DNA of 64,000 bases from Natranaerovirga hydrolytica (GTDB taxonomy: Bacteria > Bacillota > Clostridia > Lachnospirales > DSM-24629): contig NZ_SMGQ01000017.1 in assembly GCF_004339095.1 (NCBI RefSeq), forward strand, positions 1-64,000, given 5' to 3'. Both the position numbers and the translations under genes were made by a program. Within the stretch, counting starts at the first letter, position 1. Each line of letters opens with the position of its first letter. Positions 26,674 to 34,985 of this stretch are shown here, in pieces. A model generated the notes under the pieces. It had not been told where the DNA came from. It made no database searches and saw only the letters and a list, made by a program, of their open reading frames with translations.

Positions 26674-28464
26674 TTATTTTGAAATGGCTTTAAACTTACA
26701 CTTTTCTACGCAAGCCCCACATTTAATACATTTATCTTGGTCAATAAAATGTACTTTTTTAACTTCACCTTCTATTGCATTGGTTGGACAGACTTTTGCA
26801 CAGAGCGTACATCCAATACACTTATCTTCCTTTATAATGTATTTTAATAATTTTTGACATTGACCTGATGGACAGTGTCTATCTTCTACATGGGCAACGT
26901 ATTCCTCCCAAAATCTTTCGATTGTTGATAAAACTGGATTAGGTGCCGTTTGTCCCAAACCACATAACGCTGTATCTTTAATGACATGGCTTAAGCGCTT
27001 TAATTCATCTAAGTGTTCAAACTCTCCTTTTCCGTCACATATGAGTTCTAAAAGTTCTAGTAATCTTTTGGTACCTACTCTACAAGGGGTACATTTTCCA
27101 CAAGATTCTTCTTGTGTAAATTCCAAATAAAACTTAGACACTGCTGGCATACAATCATCTTCATCCATAACAATCATACCACCAGATCCCATCATAGAGC
27201 CTTTTGCTATCAAGTTGTCAAAATCAATTGGTGTGTCTAAGTCATCTTTTGTCAAGCAGCCACCCGATGGTCCACCTGTTTGAACCGCTTTAAATTCTTT
27301 GTCGTCTTTTATTCCGCCACCAATGTCGTATATAACCTCTTTTAACGTTGTTCCCATTGGTACTTCTATTAATCCTACGTTATTTATTTTTCCTGCTAAT
27401 GCAAACACTTTTGTTCCTTTTGATTTTTCTGTTCCAATAGAGGAAAACCACTGAGCACCTTTTAAAATAATAATCGGTATATTTGCAAGTGTTTCCACAT
27501 TATTAACGTTAGTTGGTTTATTCCAAAAACCACTTTCTGCTGGAAATGGTGGCTTCATACTTGGTTCACCACGTTCACCTTCCATTGAATTGATTAATGC
27601 CGTTTCTTCTCCACAAACAAAAGCACCTGCCCCTAAGGATATTTTAATATCAAAATCAAAACCTGTTCCTAAAATGTCTTCTCCTAATAATCCATATTCC
27701 CTAGCGTCTTCTATGGCTTTTGATAAGCGCTTAATTGCAAGTGGATATTCTGCTCTTATATATACTCTTCCTTTTGTGGCACCAATTGCATACCCACATA
27801 TTGCCATTGCTTCAATAATACTATGAGGATCCCCTTCTAATATGGAACGATCCATAAAAGCCCCTGGATCTCCTTCATCTGCATTACACACAACGTATTT
27901 TTGATCTGCTTCATATTGACTGGCAAAAGACCATTTTAATCCAGTAGGAAAACCAGCGCCTCCTCGCCCTCTTAAACCTGATTCTTTTACAATCTCTATA
28001 ACTTCTTTGGGTGTAGACTGAGTTAAAACTTTACCCAGTGCTTGATAACCTTCTCTCGCAATATATTCATCTATTACATCTGGATCAATAAATCCACAGT
28101 TTCTCAAAGCAATTCTCATTTGTTTTTTGTAAAAGTCCATATGCTTAGAATCTGCGATTTTTTCTTTTGTTTCAGGATCTATATAAAGTAATTTATCTAC
28201 TTTTCGGCCTTTTATAATATGTTCTTCTATGATTTCTTTTGCATTCTCCGGCTTTACTTGTACATAAAAAGTGTTATCTGGAAGTATTTTGACAATGGGT
28301 CCTTTTTCACAGAATCCAAAACAACCTGTTTTTAAAACTTTTGCGTCTTTTTCCATATTGTTATCTACTAAGGCTTGATTTAGGTTATGAATGATATCAT
28401 CTGCATCTGCTGATTTACAGCCTGTTCCTGCGCAGACCAGTATATGATTTTTATAGTTTGACAT
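26674..28464 (-). CDS. hndC: NADH-oxidising hydrogenase subunit, NuoF/HndC type
   Basis: A 596-residue flavoprotein subunit. Order: thioredoxin-like 2Fe-2S domain (about 1-100, with CAGTGCKSADADD and GCFGFCEKGP), NuoF core with the FMN/NADH glycine-rich stretch GLRGRGGAGFPTGLKW and GDPGAFMDR, the 4Fe-4S motif ESCGKCTPCRVGTKRLLELL, and a C-terminal two-cluster ferredoxin domain (CIGCTLCAKVCPTNAI, CIKCGACVEKCKFKAI). AAAGGAGGG precedes ATG. It oxidises or reduces NAD(H) for the hydrogenase complex. Confidence 0.95.
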   Translation of the reverse strand: MSNYKNHILVCAGTGCKSADADDIIHNLNQALVDNNMEKDAKVLKTGCFGFCEKGPIVKILPDNTFYVQVKPENAKEIIEEHIIKGRKVDKLLYIDPETKEKIADSKHMDFYKKQMRIALRNCGFIDPDVIDEYIAREGYQALGKVLTQSTPKEVIEIVKESGLRGRGGAGFPTGLKWSFASQYEADQKYVVCNADEGDPGAFMDRSILEGDPHSIIEAMAICGYAIGATKGRVYIRAEYPLAIKRLSKAIEDAREYGLLGEDILGTGFDFDIKISLGAGAFVCGEETALINSMEGERGEPSMKPPFPAESGFWNKPTNVNNVETLANIPIIILKGAQWFSSIGTEKSKGTKVFALAGKINNVGLIEVPMGTTLKEVIYDIGGGIKDDKEFKAVQTGGPSGGCLTKDDLDTPIDFDNLIAKGSMMGSGGMIVMDEDDCMPAVSKFYLEFTQEESCGKCTPCRVGTKRLLELLELICDGKGEFEHLDELKRLSHVIKDTALCGLGQTAPNPVLSTIERFWEEYVAHVEDRHCPSGQCQKLLKYIIKEDKCIGCTLCAKVCPTNAIEGEVKKVHFIDQDKCIKCGACVEKCKFKAISK

Positions 28465-28484
28465 GGATTGCCCTCCTTTTTTTA

Positions 28485-28880
28485 TTATTCTATTGTTTGA
28501 TGAGTTATAGGAATAATTCCGTCGACTAACTCACCTTTTTTAATGTGTTGGCTAATAATTTCATCTACTTTTTCTTTTGTTACATTCCCATAAACCACAG
28601 GTTCTTTTTCTGGTAATGTAACTTCTATTGTTGGTTCAGCATAGCAGTATCCCATACAGCCACTTTGAGTGACAACAACATTATCCATACCTTCTGAACC
28701 CAGCGTGGTTATAAAATAATCCATAATTTCTCTTGCGCCTGATGCTATACCACAAGTAGCCATTGCAACTTTAACCCTAATTAGTTTTTCTATATTGTCT
28801 CCTTGCTCTCTTACATTCATTGTGGATCTTACTTCTTCTTTTAACTTTGTTAGTTCTTCTAAAGATTTTATTTTAGCCAT
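28485..28880 (-). CDS. hndB: Thioredoxin-like [2Fe-2S] ferredoxin subunit, HndB type
   Basis: A 131-residue protein with a C-terminal 2Fe-2S ferredoxin-like domain: cysteines in VAMATCGIASGAREIMD and SGCMGYCYAEPTIEV. It accompanies HndA, C and D in NADP- or NAD-linked [FeFe] hydrogenases. GGAGGG sits five bases before the ATG at 28880; an upstream in-frame codon at 28913 would overlap hndA and is not used. It is probably an electron-transfer subunit. Confidence 0.92.
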   Translation of the reverse strand: MAKIKSLEELTKLKEEVRSTMNVREQGDNIEKLIRVKVAMATCGIASGAREIMDYFITTLGSEGMDNVVVTQSGCMGYCYAEPTIEVTLPEKEPVVYGNVTKEKVDEIISQHIKKGELVDGIIPITHQTIE

Positions 28881-28896
28881 AAAAACCCTCCAAATT

Positions 28897-29376
28897 TTAA
28901 TTGTATTCAGCAATAATATCTTTTACCATCTCAGGTGTTACCCTACCATATACCTTTTCGCCTACTAAAACCACCGGTGCTAAACCACAGGCTCCAACAC
29001 ATCTAAGGCCTTCTATTGAGAACTTACCATCTTCGGTTGTTTTGCCTACATCAATTCCTAATAGATTTTTAAATTCATTAAGAACTTTTTCTGCGCCTCT
29101 TACGTAACAAGCTGTCCCCATACATACAGCAACATGATGTTTGCCTTTGGGTTCCATTGAAAAATAAGAATAAAAACTGACTACACCAAACACTTTTGCT
29201 GTTGGAATGCCCATCTTTCTTCCTACGAAGTATTGAACTTCCTTTGGCAAATAACCAAATATTTTTTGCGCCTTATGTAGTACCGTTATTAACTCACCTT
29301 TTATATCAGGTAGTTCATTAATGTACTGCTCTAACTCTTGATATTTTTCACTTGATAGTTGCTCTTTGGTTACCAT
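28897..29376 (-). CDS. hndA: Hydrogenase [2Fe-2S] subunit, NuoE/HndA type
   Basis: A 159-residue NuoE-like subunit. The N-terminal helical region (LITVLHKAQKIFGYLPKEV) is followed by the thioredoxin-like cluster domain with CMGTACYVRG and CVGACGLAPV supplying the four cysteines. AAGGAGG precedes ATG. First gene of the hndABCD operon. The upstream 170 nt are AT-rich, and I see no Rex-type operator in them. Confidence 0.94.
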   Translation of the reverse strand: MVTKEQLSSEKYQELEQYINELPDIKGELITVLHKAQKIFGYLPKEVQYFVGRKMGIPTAKVFGVVSFYSYFSMEPKGKHHVAVCMGTACYVRGAEKVLNEFKNLLGIDVGKTTEDGKFSIEGLRCVGACGLAPVVLVGEKVYGRVTPEMVKDIIAEYN

Positions 29377-29548
29377 ATTAATCCTCCTTGCTTTTTTTAG
29401 TTATTTTTTTAACTTACTTTTTGACGTAACATCCTTTTTATTTCATTTTAACTTGCATTTATATAAAATTCTTATAGACTTTATTAAATTTTTAACTAAG
29501 TCCTATAAAAATTTAATACCAGAAATCCATTCTATAGCTGCATCCATA

Positions 29549-30250
29549 TTAGCCACGAAGTTTATCCACTAATTTAGCTGTCGTGTTGTCATCTATTTGA
29601 ATAAATTTTTCACAAATTCCAATATAACCTAATTCATGGGCATCTGATGATTGAATAATATGATAATCTGAGTACATTTTTTTGTACTGATCCATTGTAG
29701 CATATCTTGATACTTCTATTGTTTTGGTCTTTATATTATGGGGCATCATACCGAGATTAGATATTATGCTATTACTGGGTCTATCTATATGAGCAAATAC
29801 CATTGCACCTTTTAACTTTATTGTGTATTGGTATATTTGGTTTATTGTTAGGTTGATGGAACTTAACAATAATTTTTTTTCTATACCAATGACTTCATCT
29901 TTATTATTGTATATATTTTGTTGTCCAAATAATTTTGCATTATTCTTGATAGATTTCATATTGTTATCAATGATTCTTTGCATATTGTATACATCATTCA
30001 AGGTGCTAAAATAAACCAAACTATGAATTTCTTCTTTGCTTTCTATTTCTATTCCTGGTATCACCTTTATACCATAGTCTTTGGCAACATCCATAACCAC
30101 CTCTATATTTTTAGTACTATTATGATCGGTTATGGCAATGGTATCTAATTGATTCAGATGTGCCATTCTTACAATATTATTGGGTGTCATATCTTTGTGG
30201 GCACAGGGTGACAATCCTGTATGGATATGCAAATCATATTTTAATAACAT
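29549..30250 (-). CDS. PHP-domain phosphoesterase
   Basis: A 233-residue PHP-superfamily metal hydrolase. Metal motifs are visible: DLHIHTGLSPCAHKDM, AITDHNSTKN, PGIEIESKEEIHSLVYF, FAHIDRPSN and a C-terminal SSDAHELG. Family members cleave phosphoesters of nucleotides or other small molecules; the substrate here is not known. GGGGG precedes ATG. Homologues are often found beside hnd/NuoE hydrogenase genes in clostridia, as here, with no known reason. No terminator separates it clearly from hndA downstream, so it could be the first gene of that operon. Confidence 0.88.
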   Translation of the reverse strand: MLLKYDLHIHTGLSPCAHKDMTPNNIVRMAHLNQLDTIAITDHNSTKNIEVVMDVAKDYGIKVIPGIEIESKEEIHSLVYFSTLNDVYNMQRIIDNNMKSIKNNAKLFGQQNIYNNKDEVIGIEKKLLLSSINLTINQIYQYTIKLKGAMVFAHIDRPSNSIISNLGMMPHNIKTKTIEVSRYATMDQYKKMYSDYHIIQSSDAHELGYIGICEKFIQIDDNTTAKLVDKLRG

Positions 30251-30502
30251 ATTTCCCCCAATACAAAACTTTTTTAGTAACCATAAGATGAGTTTTTTTT
30301 AGATTTAAGCTCATACTATCTTTATTATAGCATATTAGAATTTATTTAAAAATATATATATATAAATTTTACCATTTACCACTAATTTCCTGCTTTTTTT
30401 TAGCACTTATTTACAATGGCTTACAAGCGTAGTATACTATTTACACCTTTATTATTATCGTTTTTAAACTACTTTTGCTTATTCATTTTAGGAGGTATTT
30501 TG

Positions 30503-30796
30503 ATGTTTGTCCATTATTGTAATTTTAGTATTTTAATATACGATTCTTTTTCATTAAAAGATAAGAGAAGTGTTGTTAAGAGTATTATTAATAAATCCAA
30601 ACAAAAGTTTAATATTAGTATTTCTGAGTTAAATAGCTTGGATATTCAAAATAAAGCTGATATTGGTATTGCTTGCGTGGGTAACACGTCTATCATTTGC
30701 GAACAAACCATCCAATCCTTTACAACCTTTGTTGAGAACAATTATAATATTGATATCTTAAGACAAGACTGTCAGTTCGCTGTTTTAAAATCATAA
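30503..30796 (+). CDS. DUF503 (YlxP-like) protein
   Basis: A 97-residue member of the DUF503 family: the characteristic SLKDKRSVVKSIINKSKQKFNISISEL run is present. Family function is not established; ylxP lies with translation genes in Bacillus. AGGAGG seven bases before ATG at 30503 fixes the start; the open frame continues upstream into hydrophobic codons without a ribosome site. Monocistronic, with a terminator immediately after. Confidence 0.88.
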   Translation: MFVHYCNFSILIYDSFSLKDKRSVVKSIINKSKQKFNISISELNSLDIQNKADIGIACVGNTSIICEQTIQSFTTFVENNYNIDILRQDCQFAVLKS

Positions 30797-30833
30797 AAAT
30801 CCTGCTTTAGATTTTATCTACAGCAGGATTTTT
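30795..30833. terminator. Bidirectional terminator
   Basis: Perfect 12-bp arms AAAAATCCTGCT/AGCAGGATTTTT with further TAGA/TCTA pairing inside. It lies between the convergent DUF503 gene and the small coiled gene on the minus strand, and can end both. Confidence 0.88.
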
Positions 30834-30842
30834 CATTTAATG

Positions 30843-31046
30843 TTATTGCATGTTTTTGTAATAATCTTTAGATAGGGTTTCGCAATTTGTAATCAATTGA
30901 TTCACTTCGTCTAACCTATTGTCTATATTTGTTTTTATCTCTTGTTCCTCTATGATTTCTCTTGCGTTTTGCAAATAACTTTTAACTTCCTTTAAAGACG
31001 AGTAGCTTAAGTCTAAGCATTGTCTTGCATCTTTATTAATCATCAT
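30843..31046 (-). CDS. Small helical hypothetical protein
   Basis: A 67-residue acidic protein predicted by eye to be nearly all helical, with heptad-like leucine and isoleucine spacing (DLSYSSLKEVKSYLQNAREI, then NRLDEVNQLITNCETL). AAGGAG sits eight bases before ATG, and a terminator follows directly, which argues that it is a real gene. No known family recognised. It is 63 nt downstream of the NlpC/P60 gene. Confidence 0.65.
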   Translation of the reverse strand: MMINKDARQCLDLSYSSLKEVKSYLQNAREIIEEQEIKTNIDNRLDEVNQLITNCETLSKDYYKNMQ

Positions 31047-31109
31047 ATACGATTCTCCTTATAGAATGTTGTGATGATTATTTTTTCCTAAATAAAGACA
31101 TTTATTCTA

Positions 31110-32213
31110 TTATTGTATAATTCTTGAAGCACCAATATATGGCATACCATAATCTATATTGCCCATTATAATGCCAGTTCTTCTATTATTGGCATGGATA
31201 ATTTGACCATTGCCTGCATAGATAGCAACATGGGATATGCTACCATTATAGCCATAAAAAACTAAATCTCCAGGTAACAATTCACTTCTACTAATTCTTA
31301 CGCCATCATTAATTTGTGTTCTAGATGTACGACTCAGATTGTATCCAAAACGATTAAATATTTGTTGTGTAAAACCTGAACAATCCACGCCATTGGTTAA
31401 GCTATTGCCACCATATACATATGGATTGCCTAAAAATTGCTTGGCATAATCAATGATTTCTTGTCTAATATCCTCTGTTGCTTCTATATCCACTTTTTCT
31501 CTAATGGTTATATATTCTTTAAACAAATAACCTTTTGCTCCATTAGATGTTGTAATCTCTACCCATTCATCTAATACTTGCACAATTTCTAAATGATTGT
31601 TGCGATATGTTTTATCAATGATGTTAGATTCTAAATTAGGCTCTTGTCTTACATTAAGTACGGATACATCTATTACAGCTACTTTTTCTTCTACAGTTTC
31701 TTGTATAGACTCAACTTTATTTTGATTTGTTTTTACATCTACAAAATCTGAATAGAGATAGCCTTTTTTACTATTAGTTTCAACGTAGTACCACTCATCT
31801 ACTTCCTTTAAAACGCCTACTTCTTGTCCTTCATTAACCTGTCCAATAATCTCTCCATCTAAAGAAGGGTCATTTCTTAAGTTTAAGAAATTAACATTAA
31901 CAATGCCTTCTTTTCTTACTGCTACTTCTTCCATTTCTTCATTATTGCTTATTACATTTATATAATCTGCATGTACATATACTTCTTGAGTGTTCTCCAT
32001 GCTAATTTTTAGCCATTTATCATATGTATTAATAACATTTACTTCTTGTCCTCTAGATAGTTGAGAAACAATATCATAGTCTAATCCTGGTCCAGTTCTT
32101 ACATTCAATCTATTGGCCGTTACTTTTCCTGCATCAGCAGCAAATACACTACTACCAATTACTAAAGAACCTACTAATCCTAAGGTGACTTTCCTAAGTT
32201 GCTTTTTATTCAT
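31110..32213 (-). CDS. Secreted NlpC/P60 peptidoglycan hydrolase with three SH3b domains
   Basis: A 367-residue exported enzyme. N-terminal signal peptide (about 1-25, ending VFAADAG), then three SH3b wall-binding domains (about 27-90, 98-160, 170-235, each with an RTGPGLDYDIV or LRNDPSLDGEII-type repeat), then a C-terminal NlpC/P60 domain. The catalytic Cys lies in GVDCSGFTQQIF and the His in SHVAIYAGNG. It likely cuts peptide cross-bridges in the wall. The ATG at 32213 follows AGGAGG by six bases; an ATG six bases earlier is too close to that site. Confidence 0.95.
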   Translation of the reverse strand: MNKKQLRKVTLGLVGSLVIGSSVFAADAGKVTANRLNVRTGPGLDYDIVSQLSRGQEVNVINTYDKWLKISMENTQEVYVHADYINVISNNEEMEEVAVRKEGIVNVNFLNLRNDPSLDGEIIGQVNEGQEVGVLKEVDEWYYVETNSKKGYLYSDFVDVKTNQNKVESIQETVEEKVAVIDVSVLNVRQEPNLESNIIDKTYRNNHLEIVQVLDEWVEITTSNGAKGYLFKEYITIREKVDIEATEDIRQEIIDYAKQFLGNPYVYGGNSLTNGVDCSGFTQQIFNRFGYNLSRTSRTQINDGVRISRSELLPGDLVFYGYNGSISHVAIYAGNGQIIHANNRRTGIIMGNIDYGMPYIGASRIIQ

Positions 32214-32232
32214 GACCATCCTCCTATATACT

Positions 32233-32344
32233 ATATTAACAACTCACCATATGCCTTTTGCTGTCCTAATAGACATAAGTTTCTCTGAAAGTATCATCTC
32301 CAAATCCTTGCCAGCAAGTTTGCAGATGACACTTTCATATTAAT
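32233..32344 (+). repeat. Dispersed two-hairpin intergenic repeat, copy 4
   Basis: Hairpin 1 is decayed (ATGCCTTTTGCTGTCCTAAT, then AGACATAAG). Hairpin 2 is well kept: GAAAGTATCATCT/AGATGACACTTTC with one mismatch around CCAAATCCTTGCCAGCAAG, ending CATATTAAT. It lies 20 nt upstream of the NlpC/P60 start codon, so it is inside or near that gene's 5' untranslated region. Confidence 0.82.
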
Positions 32345-32572
32345 ATATTACGAAATTATTAACTAATTGTTACATACATATTATACAAAGTTAATGATAA
32401 AAAGTCAATAAATATTATTTTTTTACATATACTATTTTACTGGCCTTTTTTATTTGACATAAAAATCACAAAAATTATATCGCTATTTAAGATAGCAAGC
32501 TTGTCTTTTTAGTTGTAAGATAATACTTCTATATCTCCTAAAACAAGGGCTTTCTCCCTTTTTTAAATGAAT

Positions 32573-32601
32573 TTGAGATAAACCTTGTTTTATGTTATAA
32601 T
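32573..32601 (+). promoter_or_regulatory. Promoter of the KamA-family gene
   Basis: TTGAGA (32573-32578), a 17-nt spacer and TATAAT (32596-32601) lie about 50 nt before the start codon. AAAACAAGG (32540-32548) and CCTTGTTTT (32583-32591) form an inverted repeat around the -35, a possible operator. The rest of 32345-32539 is AT-rich with no supported gene. Confidence 0.6.
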
Positions 32602-32653
32602 ATCTTGCACATTAAAATTCGAAAAGAAGTGATTAAATTAAGGAGGGACGTTT

Positions 32654-33748
32654 ATGGAATGGAAAGAATTGCTAAAGCAGAACGCAACTACTCTAGAAGA
32701 CCTAAAATCTTACCTTACTTTTAGCCAAGAAGAAGAATCTAAATTAAAAGATTTAATAGAGTCTTATCCACTGTCAACTACTCAGTATTATTTATCTTTA
32801 ATTAACCCAGATGATCCAAATGATCCAATTAGAAAAATGTCTATACCGTCAGTTAACGAATTTGATATTACTGGTCTAACCGATACTAGCGGAGAGTTAG
32901 AAAATACTAAAATGGAAGGCGTTCAACACAAGTATGGTCCTACTGTTTTACTATTATCTACTAGTACGTGCGCTATGTATTGTAGACATTGTTTTAGAAA
33001 AAGACTGGTTGGTTTAAGCAATCAAGAAACTTTAAAAATGATTGATAATGCCATAGCCTATATTAAAGAGCATAAAGAAGCTTCCAATGTTCTTATTACA
33101 GGTGGAGATTCTTTTTTACTAGATACCAGTATTATAGAAAAGTTATTAAAAGCTTTATGTGAGATAGAGCATATTGATTTTATTCGTTTTGGGACAAGAA
33201 CTCCCGTTGTTTTTCCACAAAGAATTACTAGGGATAACGAACTTTTATCTGTTTTAGAAAAATATAATAAAAAGAAACGTATCTATCTTGTGACTCATTT
33301 TAATCATACCAATGAAATAACAGATGAATCTATGGCCGCTATTGAAGCACTTCATAAAAGAAATATTATCATTAGCAATCAAGCTGTTTTATTAAAAGGT
33401 GTTAACGATAGCAAGGAAGAACTTTCAAGACTTATTAATACACTAACACGTGTTGGCGTAGTGCCTTATTATGTTTTTCAATGTCGTCCTGTAAAGGGTG
33501 TTGCAAATAATTTTCAAGTTCCTTTAAAAGAAGGCTATAAAATAATTGAAGAAGCTAAATTGTCTCTTAATGGTCACGGTAAGCGATTCAGATATATTAT
33601 GTCTCATATTACAGGTAAAATTGAAATCGTTGGTCAATTAAATGACGAGGAAATGATTTTTAAATATCATCAAGCAAAAGATCCAAAAAATATGGGCAAG
33701 ATCTTTACTAAGAAAATAACAGATGACGCTTGGTTATCTGATATATAG
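32654..33748 (+). CDS. KamA-family radical SAM aminomutase-like protein
   Basis: A 364-residue relative of lysine 2,3-aminomutase. The radical SAM cluster motif CAMYCRHCFRKRL (Cx3Cx2C) is intact, with GGDSF and the RFGTRTPVVFPQRI core. The classical C-terminal PGGGGK of lysine 2,3-aminomutase is missing; MSHITGKIEIVG offers a lysine that could bind PLP. The protein is shorter than typical KamA (about 410 aa). It may move an amino group on lysine, glutamate or another substrate. AGGAGG precedes ATG; the gene is monocistronic. No acetyltransferase (AblB) or beta-lysine fermentation gene is adjacent. Confidence 0.85.
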   Translation: MEWKELLKQNATTLEDLKSYLTFSQEEESKLKDLIESYPLSTTQYYLSLINPDDPNDPIRKMSIPSVNEFDITGLTDTSGELENTKMEGVQHKYGPTVLLLSTSTCAMYCRHCFRKRLVGLSNQETLKMIDNAIAYIKEHKEASNVLITGGDSFLLDTSIIEKLLKALCEIEHIDFIRFGTRTPVVFPQRITRDNELLSVLEKYNKKKRIYLVTHFNHTNEITDESMAAIEALHKRNIIISNQAVLLKGVNDSKEELSRLINTLTRVGVVPYYVFQCRPVKGVANNFQVPLKEGYKIIEEAKLSLNGHGKRFRYIMSHITGKIEIVGQLNDEEMIFKYHQAKDPKNMGKIFTKKITDDAWLSDI

Positions 33749-33776
33749 ATTGTAAAACCATAACACTTATCCTATT

Positions 33777-33812
33777 CAAAGACCTCCTATATGTGTGAGG
33801 TCTTTGTTTGTT
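33777..33812 (+). terminator. Terminator of the KamA-family gene
   Basis: CAAAGACCTC/GAGGTCTTTG with a 10-nt loop, followed by TTTGTT. Confidence 0.85.
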
Positions 33813-33813
33813 A

Positions 33814-33923
33814 ATATTAACTTGTCCTATGTAGCTTAAAACTTAGAGCTACACAGGTTATCAATGAAAATCTAATTTCCAAACCCTTACGAGTAAGTTT
33901 GCAAATTAGACTTTCATATTAAT
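33814..33923 (+). repeat. Dispersed two-hairpin intergenic repeat, copy 5
   Basis: Hairpin 1 has a different sequence but keeps pairing: CCTATGTAGCT/AGCTACACAGG. Hairpin 2 is GAAAATCTAATTT/AAATTAGACTTTC, with one mismatch, around CCAAACCCTTACGAGTAAG; it ends CATATTAAT. It ends 20 nt before the start codon of the Gfo/Idh gene. Confidence 0.82.
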
Positions 33924-33943
33924 TTCACAAGGAGATGATTCAT

Positions 33944-34903
33944 ATGGCAAAACAATTAAATTGGGGTGTATTGGGTTATGCTAGAATAGCTATCAATTCT
34001 ATTATCCCAGCGATTCTTAAAAGTTCCAATGCCCATCTTTACGGTGTTGCTTCAAGAAGTGAAGATAAACTTCAAAATTGTAAAGATACCTTTAACCCTG
34101 AGAAAACTTATACAAATTATGATGATTTATTAGATGATGATAATATTGATGTGGTTTATATTCCTTTGCCAAATGCATTACATAAAGAATATGTTATTAA
34201 AGCAGCTAATAAAGGCAAACACATCTTATGCGAGAAACCTATGGCATTAAATTCTAAAGAATGTTTAGAAATGATTGAAGCTTGTAAATCAAATAATGTC
34301 TTTTTAATGGAAGGGTTTATGTATCGTTATACAGATCGTATTAAAAAAGTACAAGACCTTCTTTCTAAAAATAGTATCGGTGAAATTAAAAGAGTTAACT
34401 CTACATTTGCTTTTTATTTAGACCGAGAAGGCACCATTAAGATGGACCCTTCTTTAGGCGGTGGCTCATTATATGATGTTGGTTGCTATCCTTTGAACTT
34501 CGTTCAAATGGTTACTCAGTCTAATCCCATTGAAATAACCGGTAATGCCGTTATGAATAACGGTGTAGATACTACTTTTTGCGGCGTATTAAAGTATGAT
34601 AATGGCATTATAGCGACTATACAAAGTAGTTTTGAAGCCTTTGATGTGAATGACTCGGAAATCATCGGAACCAAAGGTATTATAAAAGTGCCTGATACTT
34701 TTAAAGGCAATAGTGGTCATATTCAACTGATTACCCACGAAAGTATAACAAATATTGCTGTTGAAGAAAGTGATCGATACACATTAGAAGTAGAAGATTT
34801 CTCTAGTGCAATTATTAATTTTCGCGCGCCTTTTATTTCCATCGTTGAAACCTACAATAATATGTCCATCTTGGATAATTTACTAAGCATAATACCACAG
34901 TAA
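33944..34903 (+). CDS. Gfo/Idh/MocA-family oxidoreductase
   Basis: A 319-residue NAD(P)-dependent sugar or polyol dehydrogenase. N-terminal Rossmann domain (NWGVLGYARIAINSIIPAI), the EKP motif in ILCEKPMALNSKE, and the GGGSLYDVGCYPLNF segment with the conserved Asp and Tyr/Cys of the active-site helix. Substrate not determinable. The ATG at 33944 has AAGGAG nine bases upstream; the ATG at 33935 touches the ribosome site and is not used. Repeat copy 5 lies just upstream. Confidence 0.9.
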   Translation: MAKQLNWGVLGYARIAINSIIPAILKSSNAHLYGVASRSEDKLQNCKDTFNPEKTYTNYDDLLDDDNIDVVYIPLPNALHKEYVIKAANKGKHILCEKPMALNSKECLEMIEACKSNNVFLMEGFMYRYTDRIKKVQDLLSKNSIGEIKRVNSTFAFYLDREGTIKMDPSLGGGSLYDVGCYPLNFVQMVTQSNPIEITGNAVMNNGVDTTFCGVLKYDNGIIATIQSSFEAFDVNDSEIIGTKGIIKVPDTFKGNSGHIQLITHESITNIAVEESDRYTLEVEDFSSAIINFRAPFISIVETYNNMSILDNLLSIIPQ

Positions 34904-34937
34904 TTTTTTTAATATTTAAATTCCTAAATGATATCAC

Positions 34938-34965
34938 TTGCTTAAGGTCATACTAACTTTATTAT
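34938..34965 (+). promoter_or_regulatory. Candidate promoter of the D-lactate dehydrogenase gene
   Basis: TTGCTT, a 16-nt spacer and TATTAT, ending 20 nt before the TTG start codon. Both boxes deviate by one or two bases. Confidence 0.4.
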
Positions 34966-34985
34966 GATTAAGTAGGTGATGTTTT

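Noticed and set aside
29521-29548. Tiny 14-codon frame just after the PHP gene
   Set aside because: Begins right after the PHP stop codon without a ribosome site and matches nothing recognisable.
29377-29548. Rex operator before the hydrogenase operon
   Set aside because: I looked for TTGTGAA-type palindromes and found none.
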